8,458 nt of DNA from Synergistaceae bacterium. Its GTDB lineage: Bacteria; Synergistota; Synergistia; Synergistales; Aminobacteriaceae. The notes beneath the pieces were generated by a model that ran no database searches, had not been told where the DNA came from, and saw only the letters and a list, made by a program, of their open reading frames with translations. The stretch covers positions 1 to 8,458 of the forward strand of contig WRKN01000104.1 of the NCBI GenBank assembly GCA_009778055.1, given 5' to 3'. Below are positions 1 through 5,863 of the stretch, piece after piece. Made by a program: the position numbers and the translations under genes. Positions within the stretch are counted from its first letter, which is position 1; every line of letters begins with the position of its first letter.

Positions 1-943
1 GCTCCTGGAACCCCCGCCACGCGGGAGGGGCCCGCGCGCCCCCGCGGGGACGATAGAGGCGACACACCCCCGCCGCGTCCGCGGAAATATGCACGGCGTT
101 GAAGACGTCCTCCACCGACGCCAGCATGTGCCCGCGCGGAATCAGCAGAGGCGAGACGCGCGCGTAAACCTGGTCGGATTGGGTCAGTTTGCCCATGGCA
201 ATGAGCTTAATGGAATAGCCGAGCCTTTCGGCCAGGGCGATGTCGCAGCTCGTGACGGCGGTGACGCCTTCCGTGGGTATGTCTCCATAGCGGACGTAGC
301 GTCCGAAAGCGATGGACAGCAAAATGGCGAGCTTCCGGCAGGAGTCGAAACCGAGGACGTCAGCCGAGGGGTCGGTTTCAGCGTAGCCCAGCTTCTGAGC
401 GCTTTGCAGCGCGTCAGCGAAGGAACTTCCCTCGCGTTTCATTTGGGTCAGGATGTAATTGGTCGTTCCGTTGACGATCCCCATTACGCCGTCGACGCGA
501 TTGGAGCTGAGGCATTTGTATAGCGGGCGCAGCACGGGAATACCCGCCGCGACGCTGGCCTCGAACATCAGGGCTACGTCGTTGCGTACGGCAAGTTCTG
601 TGAGTTCCGCCCCATAGGTGGCGATCAGGTTTTTGTTTGAAGTCACATAATGCTTGCCTGCCATAAGCGAGCGTTTGCAATAAGCGTAGGCGGCTTCGAG
701 ATTATTGATGCACTCGACTACGACGGATACTCCGCAGTCGCCGAAAACATCGTCCGCGTTTTTCGTCAGAAGTTCCTGTCTTGGGTCCCCGGCACGTGGA
801 TTTGCGGTCTCGAGGATATGTTTCAGCCGTATCGGCTCTCCCGCGCGTTTTGCTATGACGTCGGCGTTTTTTGACAAAAGTTCGGCCACACCGTGCCCTA
901 CGACGCCATATCCAATCAATGCTATGTTTTTTATCGAACTCAC
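1..943 (-). CDS. hom: Homoserine dehydrogenase (partial, C-terminus off the left edge)
   Basis: Catalyses NAD(P)H-dependent reduction of aspartate semialdehyde to homoserine in the cytoplasmic threonine/methionine pathway. The GTG start at 943 is followed at once by a Rossmann nucleotide-binding stretch, IALIGYGVVGHG (residues 7-18). Family hallmarks follow: TSNKNLIA (101-108), EASVAAGIPVL (128-138), GIVNGTTNYIL (155-165) and the catalytic-region block LGYAETDPSADVLGFD (185-200), then RKL (203-205). These match the usual GILNGTTNYIL and LGYAE.DP.ADV.G.D..KL blocks, so identity is secure. A GGTGG about 8 bases upstream (956-952) is a modest ribosome site favouring 943. An in-frame GTG at 955 is possible but badly spaced. 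About 314 residues are visible; the end of the catalytic part and any ACT domain are outside. After residue 297 (about base 53) the expected YGxGAGxxPTASAV motif cannot be read, and the frame gives arginine/proline-rich sequence instead, suggesting a frameshift or edge error. It has its own promoter in the preceding gap. Confidence 0.93.
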   Translation of the reverse strand, partial: MSSIKNIALIGYGVVGHGVAELLSKNADVIAKRAGEPIRLKHILETANPRAGDPRQELLTKNADDVFGDCGVSVVVECINNLEAAYAYCKRSLMAGKHYVTSNKNLIATYGAELTELAVRNDVALMFEASVAAGIPVLRPLYKCLSSNRVDGVMGIVNGTTNYILTQMKREGSSFADALQSAQKLGYAETDPSADVLGFDSCRKLAILLSIAFGRYVRYGDIPTEGVTAVTSCDIALAERLGYSIKLIAMGKLTQSDQVYARVSPLLIPRGHMLASVEDVFNAVHISADAAGVCRLYRPRGGARAPPAWRGFQE

Positions 944-958
944 ATCCCAATCCACCCA

Positions 959-994
959 TATATCGCATGTAATATCGCATGTGCATACGATATT
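959..994. promoter_or_regulatory. Putative operator: 24-bp palindrome plus a third half-site in the hom leader
   Basis: On the plus strand, 971-982 reads AATATCGCATGT. Its inverted partner at 983-994 reads GCATACGATATT, so 971-994 is a palindrome with 11-base arms, one arm mismatch and a two-base centre. The block at 959-970, TATATCGCATGT, directly repeats 971-982 with one difference. The three half-sites are therefore in 12-base steps: two direct and one inverted. They lie downstream of the predicted transcription start and just upstream of the hom ribosome site and GTG. This arrangement is typical of a dimeric DNA-binding regulator with an extra half-site. In RNA the single inverted arm could pair with either of the other two (the mismatch becomes G-U), so a leader switch is also possible. 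The regulator is unknown. Confidence 0.55.
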
Positions 995-1017
995 GGGTTT
1001 ATTTTATACATTTCGGT

Positions 1018-1046
1018 ACTATACAACGACTTATCTCTTTCTGCAA
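1018..1046 (-). promoter_or_regulatory. Predicted sigma-70-type promoter for hom
   Basis: Read on the minus strand, TTGCAG (1046-1041) is followed by a 17-base spacer and TATAGT (1023-1018). Each hexamer is close to the TTGACA/TATAAT consensus and the spacing is ideal. It starts 14 bases beyond the stop codon of the upstream gene and would place transcription start near 1011, giving hom a leader of about 70 bases. A second AT-rich element, TATAAA (1008-1003), lies just downstream but lacks a well-spaced -35. This is a sequence-only prediction. Confidence 0.6.
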
Positions 1047-1059
1047 TGGCGGCTCCGGT

Positions 1060-1959
1060 TTAACGGCTGGTATATACGTAGCCGCTCCCGTCACCTTTTT
1101 CCACCGAGCCGATTCCCGGGAACGGCAGGTGCGCTCCGGCCACGGGCAGTTTTTCAACGGCGGCCTTCTCCATGAAGCGGACGCGCGCCGCTGCGGAGCC
1201 CTCCACGTCCATGTCGAAATTGGCGCAGATGTCGGGGCGCGGGAACTGAAGCGCCGCCGCGTGTACGATGTCACCCCAGAAAAGGAGTTTTTCTCCCTCG
1301 GATTCCAGCAGGAACGCCGCTTGCCCGGGTGTGTGCCCGCTTGCGTCGATAGCCCGAATTCCGGGAACCGCCTCCGCGTCAAACTCAAAAGTCTCCGAAA
1401 CCGAGGCGTAAACCCCAAATATGTTTCGCGCCATTTCAAAGCCGCCCGCGCGGGCGGGGAAAAGCTCGACAGACTTCGGGTCCAGCCAGAAATCGTGTTC
1501 AACCTTGGAGGACAAAACACGCGCCGACGGAAACGCCTTTTCTCCGTCCTTCAGCAGCCCGCCGATGTGGTCGCCGTGCATGTGAGTTATGAGAACAACG
1601 GTGATTTCCTCGGGCGCAACGCCTATCTGCTTCAACCCTTCGTCAAGCCGGCTGGCGCGTTCGCCCGACGGCGCTCCCATCCCTGTGTCGATCAGGATTG
1701 TCTCGTCCCCGGTCTTGACCAGAAACACCATTACCGCGGAGGGAACCCTGCCGGTCGGCATATACTGGGCGAGCGCCTCCGGATCGGCGTCGGGAAAAAC
1801 GCCCGCTTCCCTGTCGCCGGTGGAGTCGGCTATCGCCCATACTGTCGCCTTCCCCACAGAGAACTCCGCCACCTGCGCCCCCTCCGCCCAAGCGGCGCCG
1901 CGCCAGGCTGAAATGACGCACACTACGGCAAACAACACGCAAACACTCAAATAACGCAT
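1060..1959 (-). CDS. Exported metallo-beta-lactamase-fold hydrolase
   Basis: A metal-dependent hydrolase of the metallo-beta-lactamase superfamily, probably periplasmic; the substrate cannot be told from sequence. Numbered from the upstream ATG at 1965, residues 4-27 form a signal peptide: arginine, hydrophobic core, and a likely signal peptidase I site after AWA. The metal ligands are all visible: HMHGDH (128-133), SGHTPGQ (H211), WGDIVH (D232, H235) and GAHLPFPG (H279). LIDTGMG (91-97) is the usual strand before the active site, so the protein looks intact and catalytic. I prefer the ATG at 1959 (299 residues), because AAGGAGG lies 7 bases before it but only one base before the ATG at 1965. 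Spacing of HxHxDH, H, D and a late H resembles lactonase and glyoxalase-II-like members rather than a class B beta-lactamase; antibiotic hydrolysis should not be assumed. It lies 35 bases after the AlbA_2 gene, with a small hairpin between. Confidence 0.88.
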   Translation of the reverse strand: MRYLSVCVLFAVVCVISAWRGAAWAEGAQVAEFSVGKATVWAIADSTGDREAGVFPDADPEALAQYMPTGRVPSAVMVFLVKTGDETILIDTGMGAPSGERASRLDEGLKQIGVAPEEITVVLITHMHGDHIGGLLKDGEKAFPSARVLSSKVEHDFWLDPKSVELFPARAGGFEMARNIFGVYASVSETFEFDAEAVPGIRAIDASGHTPGQAAFLLESEGEKLLFWGDIVHAAALQFPRPDICANFDMDVEGSAAARVRFMEKAAVEKLPVAGAHLPFPGIGSVEKGDGSGYVYTSR

Positions 1960-1966
1960 CTCCATA

Positions 1967-1973
1967 CCTCCTT
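1967..1973 (-). promoter_or_regulatory. Ribosome binding site that decides the metallo-hydrolase start
   Basis: The minus strand reads AAGGAGG, a full anti-16S match. It ends 7 bases before the ATG at 1959, which is ideal, but only one base before the ATG at 1965, which is too close. The shorter protein, beginning MRYLSVCV, is therefore the more likely product. Confidence 0.75.
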
Positions 1974-1982
1974 GGTTTTTTT

Positions 1983-1995
1983 GCGGCTTCGCCGC
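1983..1995 (-). other. Small intergenic hairpin between the AlbA_2 and metallo-hydrolase genes
   Basis: The minus-strand transcript reads GCGGC-GAA-GCCGC, a 5-bp all-GC stem with a three-base loop. It starts at the last base of the upstream stop codon (TAG, 1997-1995) and ends nine bases before the AAGGAGG ribosome site. It is followed by seven A residues rather than U, so it is not a standard terminator for this operon. On the opposite strand the stem has a U-rich stretch only several bases downstream and no gene ends there. It may affect mRNA stability or ribosome access for the next gene. Confidence 0.4.
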
Positions 1996-3557
1996 TACAT
2001 ATTATTTTTAGCCCTGTATCTCTGGTCGGGGTGGCCTGCCTTGTCTGGAAACTCCATTTCAATCAGCCCTTTTTTGACCATCGACGTGACGTAATGGCGG
2101 CGCAGCGAACTTTCCGAACGCGCCAGGGCCGAAGCCAGATCGGGAAGGCTCCTGTACTCGGCGCACAGCTCCAGCACAGCGTCGCGCACGACAGCCGGCG
2201 ACAGGCGAGGGGTATCCCGAACCTTTCTGACAAGGGGAGAAAATACGTCTTCCTCGTCCTCGGGCGTGCCCAGATACTCGTCCTCCTCTTCGCTCGCGGT
2301 CTGGGAGTCGTCAGGGACTTCAAACTCGGCAATTTCCGTTTCCGGGATTTCCACAGGCGCGTCGGCCGGCGTCGTAAATTCTCCCCGCACGACCGGCAGC
2401 CAGCCCGGATTGAAAATGACCGTTTTTTTCGGTTCATGAAATGTCTGTTCATGAAATGCCGCTTCGACAGACAAAGGCAATTCGGAGACTGTGGCAAGCT
2501 TCAACATATCCCAAAGCAGGCGGAAGCCGGCGTCGTACTCCCGAATTATATCGAGCCCGCGTCCCTCGCCGCGCGCCAGCCCGGCCATGGCGAAAATACG
2601 CATGAGACGGTAGTTCCTCGCTTCGCTTTCGCCCCGCGCCGACGAGCGCGGCAAACCGGGGTTGGAAAAAGCCGCTGTTCCATCCCCTAACTCGACGTCT
2701 ATGACGCCGGCGTCATGCTCGGCGTGGAGCATCGCGTTCACGAAGCACTCCCGCAGCGCTTCCGCGCAAACGGCGGTCAGACCGGCCGACATCCGCGGCA
2801 AAAGAACCTCACAGGCCAGCCAGAGGTTGGAGACGTCCTGAATTTTTTGGAAGCGTACGAGGTTTGAGTTTTTTCCCAAAAGAAGCTCACCGGCGCGCGT
2901 AACTCCGCCGCATTCGTCAAGGACAAGCGTACGTTTCAAAAAATTCTCCATGGAAAGGGCTTTCCAGCCGGGGCGGCGGCTCGTGAGCTTATCCCGAAAA
3001 GAAGCGACGCTCTCGCCGTCGAGGTCCGACATCGCCAAACCGGGAACAGGGGAGTCGTCGCGCGAGGTTTCCAACGCGTCCAAAGCCATTCTCCAGCGAA
3101 TTTCACGGCCCGAGATCACGTTTTCCCCCTCGACGCGGCGGTACGCGCGCGCCTCCTTGCCGACGCGCACCGGGCGCAAACGCCACCCGGCCGGCTTCAC
3201 GCGGACGGCAAGAATTTTTTTGCCCGCGTCGGAAAGGATACGGAAATAAGAAACAAGATTAGCGCTCTCCAGGCGGCTTTCCCGCAGCAATAGGGTAAGG
3301 TGCTTCTCCAGAAACGCGATATCCCGCACGCCATACGCAGTCGGGAGGTCGTCCTCTTTCGGAGCGGCCCCAAAAACAACCCAGCCCCCCGTACCGTTGG
3401 CCATGGCGCAACAGGCCGGAACGAAGCGGTCAAGCTCCTCCTGCGGGAGGAAAGCCGCCTCCGAACCTGAGATAGAGGATAAAAACTCCCCAAATGCCAT
3501 ATTTTCACGAATTTCCACAGAAACTTTGTCCGTTAAAGAAAACATAATTTTGTTCAC
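1995..3557 (-). CDS. AlbA_2 / GHKL-ATPase-like protein with C-terminal winged helix
   Basis: A 520-residue protein of the broad Schlafen-AlbA_2 plus RecG-C-terminal-like group, often annotated as ATP-binding or putative transcriptional regulator; the exact function is unknown. The N-terminal AlbA_2-like part (about 20-150) contains AMANGTGGWVVFGA (51-64), the family's AfaNt.GG...G motif. TRAGELLLGK (220-229) is the usual linker motif. The GHKL/HATPase_c_4-like part shows ALRECFVNAMLH (267-278), with E270 and N274 as the N-box, then FSNPGLP (297-303) and GEGRGLDII (330-338). Residues about 400-440 form a strongly acidic, probably disordered linker. Residues about 455-505 resemble a winged helix (LPDLASALARSESSLRRHYV, then KKGLIEME). 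The start is a GTG; AGGAG (3566-3562) sits 4 bases before it and overlaps the upstream stop, implying translational coupling with the nucleoside kinase. The acid-Phe-Lys motif usual at the AlbA_2 start reads GEFLSS here, lacking the lysine. DNA or RNA binding is inferred, not shown. Confidence 0.82.
   Translation of the reverse strand: MNKIMFSLTDKVSVEIRENMAFGEFLSSISGSEAAFLPQEELDRFVPACCAMANGTGGWVVFGAAPKEDDLPTAYGVRDIAFLEKHLTLLLRESRLESANLVSYFRILSDAGKKILAVRVKPAGWRLRPVRVGKEARAYRRVEGENVISGREIRWRMALDALETSRDDSPVPGLAMSDLDGESVASFRDKLTSRRPGWKALSMENFLKRTLVLDECGGVTRAGELLLGKNSNLVRFQKIQDVSNLWLACEVLLPRMSAGLTAVCAEALRECFVNAMLHAEHDAGVIDVELGDGTAAFSNPGLPRSSARGESEARNYRLMRIFAMAGLARGEGRGLDIIREYDAGFRLLWDMLKLATVSELPLSVEAAFHEQTFHEPKKTVIFNPGWLPVVRGEFTTPADAPVEIPETEIAEFEVPDDSQTASEEEDEYLGTPEDEEDVFSPLVRKVRDTPRLSPAVVRDAVLELCAEYRSLPDLASALARSESSLRRHYVTSMVKKGLIEMEFPDKAGHPDQRYRAKNNM
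2431..2460 (-). repeat. 15-bp tandem duplication inside the AlbA_2 gene
   Basis: Two adjacent 15-base units share the 12-base core GTTCATGAAATG (plus-strand 2432-2443 and 2447-2458). In the minus-strand protein they encode AFHEQ and TFHEP (residues 367-376), at the junction between the ATPase-like part and the acidic linker. The repeat keeps the frame. It looks like a small slippage duplication in a linker. Confidence 0.7.
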
Positions 3558-3564
3558 ATATCTC

Positions 3565-5208
3565 CTATACGTCCAGACAGCTTCCTCCGATAAACTCGCG
3601 GATCACCGAGTTGTTGGGAATGCCCTCAGACTGTATTGACGGAACGAATTTCAAAATGTTGCGCAGACGCAGCGCTTCCCCATAAAACGGCGAATTCTCC
3701 GGAACAGTGTGCAGGAGCGGCTGAACATACCCCTTGAGCACTCCGAGTTCATAAGGAAGAGAGGAGTTGAAAATCATGTCCGCGCGGTTCTGCGTGGGGA
3801 AAATATAGAGCGTGGCGCCTTTCATCACCTTGGGGTACATTGCCAGAGTGACCTCGGCGGACTTGCCCCTGTTGCGATAGTCGCGGGTCAGACGCCGCAG
3901 CAGGCGGTTGTCGCTGGTGCTGGTACGGTTGTGCGGGTCGATACATATCCCGGTGAGAGGCGACACGAAAATGGCAAAACGCTGTTCCTCCGGCAGCATA
4001 TCGAGGACGAGTTCGTTCAGCCCGTGAATGCCCTCCATTATAAGAATGTCCTGTTCTTTCAACTGAATGACCTTTCCCGGCTCCTTCCGCCCTTTCAGGA
4101 AATCGTAGCGCGGGGTCACGACTTCCTCTCCGCGAAGAATACGCGTCAGGTTGTCCTCCAGAAGTTTCAGGTCCAGCGCCTCCGGCGCCTCGTAATCGTA
4201 ATCGCCGTTTTCATCTTTCTTCGTTTCATCCCGGTTCAGGAAATAGTTGTCCATCGGCAAAGTCACAGGGGTTTTGCCGCATACTATGAGCTGGAGTTTG
4301 AGGCGCTCCGAAAAAGTGGTTTTGCCCGAGGCTGACGGCCCGGCGATGGAGACTACCTTGACGTTGGGGCGGGACGATATTTTTTCGGCTATCAAAGACA
4401 GCCGCTGCGAGTGGAAAGCCTCCGAAATGAGGATGAGTTCCTGAGATTTGCCGGCCGCGACCTGGCGGTGCAGACTGCTGAGGTAGTTCAAATCCAGCAC
4501 CTTCAGCCAGCGGGCGTAATCGGAAAAAACCTCCCCCTGCGCCTCGGTGCCCCGGAAGGGCACGATACTGAACGGCGACGCCTGCGTTGGGCTTTGCAGC
4601 ACCATACCCTGCCCGAACTGCACTATATCGAAGGTCTTCAGCACGCCGGTGGAGGGAACCATAGCGCCGCAGAAATAACCGTACCGGGCGCCGCACCGGT
4701 ACGCTTCCACCGGGTCGATGTTTGCCCTGACGAAGAGGTCGGCGATCTCGGGTTCCCCTTGTTCCCTGAAAATACGCTTGGCTTTGTCCAGCGGCAGATT
4801 TTTCCTGACGAACGGTATGTCCTGCCGCACAAGCTCATTCATGGCCGCGTGCAGTTTGTACGCGTCGGACTGGGTGGCCTCTCCGTCCTCGAACTCCCAA
4901 TAGTGCCCCTCGCTGATGGATTGCCGCAAAATAACCTTGCGATCCATCACCTTGCGGCAGGTTATTACAAAAAGGAAGTCAAGCGAACGGCGGTAAATCT
5001 GAAGGCCCTCTTTCGACGCCGTATTTATGAACTCCGCCTCCGAATCGTCCTCGACTATCCACTCCAGGGGGCGCACGTAGTTGTTCACCTTCCACGCCAC
5101 TATGCCGCCGTCCGCCGGCAAACCAAGCTCCGCCATGACTGCGCGCCCTGAAAGCGGGGACTCCCCTACTACATATTTACCATCGTTGAATTTTATGGTA
5201 AAGGTCAT
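3565..5208 (-). CDS. Nucleoside (uridine-like) kinase with TGS/ThrRS-like N-terminal half
   Basis: Probably phosphorylates a nucleoside such as uridine or cytidine with a nucleoside triphosphate, in cytoplasmic salvage. The C-terminal P-loop half has a Walker A GPSASGKTT (290-298), MDNYF (319-323), DYDYEAPEALD (336-346), PRYDF (366-370), IMEGIHGLN (390-398) and RRLTRDYRNRG (438-448), all positions typical of uridine kinase. The N-terminal half (1-250) resembles the ThrRS TGS and second additional domains: GHYWEF (101-106) and AMVPSTGVLKTF (182-193), aligning with ThrRS PHVPxTGxxxAF. At 547 residues it matches known fused nucleoside kinases rather than the 210-residue Udk. GGAGG (5221-5217) lies 8 bases before the ATG. 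It sits 36 bases after plsY and 7 bases before the AlbA_2 gene; upstream permeases suggest it traps imported nucleosides. The ThrRS-type editing Cys and His positions are replaced (F179, M183), so tRNA editing is unlikely. Substrate specificity is inferred. Confidence 0.9.
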   Translation of the reverse strand: MTFTIKFNDGKYVVGESPLSGRAVMAELGLPADGGIVAWKVNNYVRPLEWIVEDDSEAEFINTASKEGLQIYRRSLDFLFVITCRKVMDRKVILRQSISEGHYWEFEDGEATQSDAYKLHAAMNELVRQDIPFVRKNLPLDKAKRIFREQGEPEIADLFVRANIDPVEAYRCGARYGYFCGAMVPSTGVLKTFDIVQFGQGMVLQSPTQASPFSIVPFRGTEAQGEVFSDYARWLKVLDLNYLSSLHRQVAAGKSQELILISEAFHSQRLSLIAEKISSRPNVKVVSIAGPSASGKTTFSERLKLQLIVCGKTPVTLPMDNYFLNRDETKKDENGDYDYEAPEALDLKLLEDNLTRILRGEEVVTPRYDFLKGRKEPGKVIQLKEQDILIMEGIHGLNELVLDMLPEEQRFAIFVSPLTGICIDPHNRTSTSDNRLLRRLTRDYRNRGKSAEVTLAMYPKVMKGATLYIFPTQNRADMIFNSSLPYELGVLKGYVQPLLHTVPENSPFYGEALRLRNILKFVPSIQSEGIPNNSVIREFIGGSCLDV

Positions 5209-5244
5209 AAAGCCTGCCTCCCTGTTTTAGCCTGCGCCGGATTC

Positions 5245-5850
5245 TCAGGCGCGGTTCTCTGTGCCTTTTGCCAGGCGGTCTATATTGGAACCGTGGCGGC
5301 AGATGGAGAAAACCGCCAGGACAAACGATACCATTATGAAAGGAAACGGGGCGTCCAACATCCAGAAAAAGAGAGGCATCGACAGAAGAGATGTCATGGA
5401 AGCCAAAGACACATAACGAGTGGAGGTCATCACCGCGTACCAGATTGCCCCGCTCAGAAGCGTTATGGCAAAAGACTCGTAGGGGTACAGGAAAAACATC
5501 GCCCCAAACGTCGTGGAGACGCCTTTGCCGCCTTTGAATTTCAGCCACACCGGATAATTGTGCCCTATCACCGCAGCTAACCCCGCCAGGGAAAGAAGCC
5601 AGGACGCCGTTAAAGCCGACATTCCGGCTGCCCCGGTTACAAGAACAGCCAGAGCGCCTTTCAGCATGTCTATCACCGCAACGAATACGCCCCAGCCATG
5701 CCCCATGACCCGGCGCACGTTCGTGGCGCCCGTGCCTCGCGAGCCGGCGTCGCGTATGTCCATGCCCTTCACAACCCTGGTCACTATGTATCCGGTCGGA
5801 AATGACCCTATCAAATAGGAAACGATTACACAAAGCATAATTTCTCTCAT
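5245..5850 (-). CDS. plsY: Glycerol-3-phosphate acyltransferase PlsY
   Basis: An integral membrane enzyme transferring an acyl group from acyl-phosphate to glycerol-3-phosphate, the first committed step of phosphatidic acid synthesis in most bacteria. With the ATG at 5850 the protein has 201 residues, normal for the family, with several hydrophobic membrane spans. Family motifs are in order: YLIGSFPTGYI (12-22), GSRGTGATNV (36-45), DMLKG (61-65), GHNYPVWLKFKGGKG (96-110) and the C-terminal RHGSNIDRLAKGTENR (185-200). The loop usually read GSGNxGATN is GSRGTGATN here, a variant. A GTG at 5856 is also in frame, but GGGAGG (5863-5858) is 7 bases from the ATG and only one base from the GTG. It begins 13 bases after the preceding permease stop, so it is very likely in the same transcript, although it has no obvious link to nucleoside uptake. 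Confidence 0.95.
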   Translation of the reverse strand: MREIMLCVIVSYLIGSFPTGYIVTRVVKGMDIRDAGSRGTGATNVRRVMGHGWGVFVAVIDMLKGALAVLVTGAAGMSALTASWLLSLAGLAAVIGHNYPVWLKFKGGKGVSTTFGAMFFLYPYESFAITLLSGAIWYAVMTSTRYVSLASMTSLLSMPLFFWMLDAPFPFIMVSFVLAVFSICRHGSNIDRLAKGTENRA

Positions 5851-5857
5851 AAACACG

Positions 5858-5863
5858 CCTCCC
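5858..5863 (-). promoter_or_regulatory. Ribosome binding site deciding the plsY start
   Basis: The minus strand reads GGGAGG directly after the upstream TGA stop (5866-5864). It is 7 bases from the ATG at 5850 and one base from the alternative GTG at 5856, so translation most likely starts at MREIMLCV. The closeness to the preceding stop suggests coupling. Confidence 0.7.

Noticed and set aside
89..523. Plus-strand open frame opposite hom
   Set aside because: It is antisense to well-conserved homoserine dehydrogenase motifs and shows no ribosome site or known domain.
979..1911. Long plus-strand open frame (310 codons) opposite the metallo-hydrolase gene
   Set aside because: It is antisense to a gene with complete catalytic motifs, has no recognisable domain or ribosome site, and is explained by GC-rich codon bias creating open frames on the other strand.
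2063..2497. Minus-strand alternative frame inside the AlbA_2 gene, near a run of seven A residues, as a possible programmed frameshift product
   Set aside because: In the coding frame the A-run follows CCG as AAA AAA ACG, which does not fit the X XXY YYZ slippery pattern, and the alternative protein has no recognisable features.
5230..5252. Overlapping inverted repeats (GCCTG/CAGGC and GCGCC/GGCGC) between plsY and the nucleoside kinase as a terminator
   Set aside because: The stems are only 5 bp, mutually exclusive, and followed by an A-rich rather than U-rich run on the transcribed strand.
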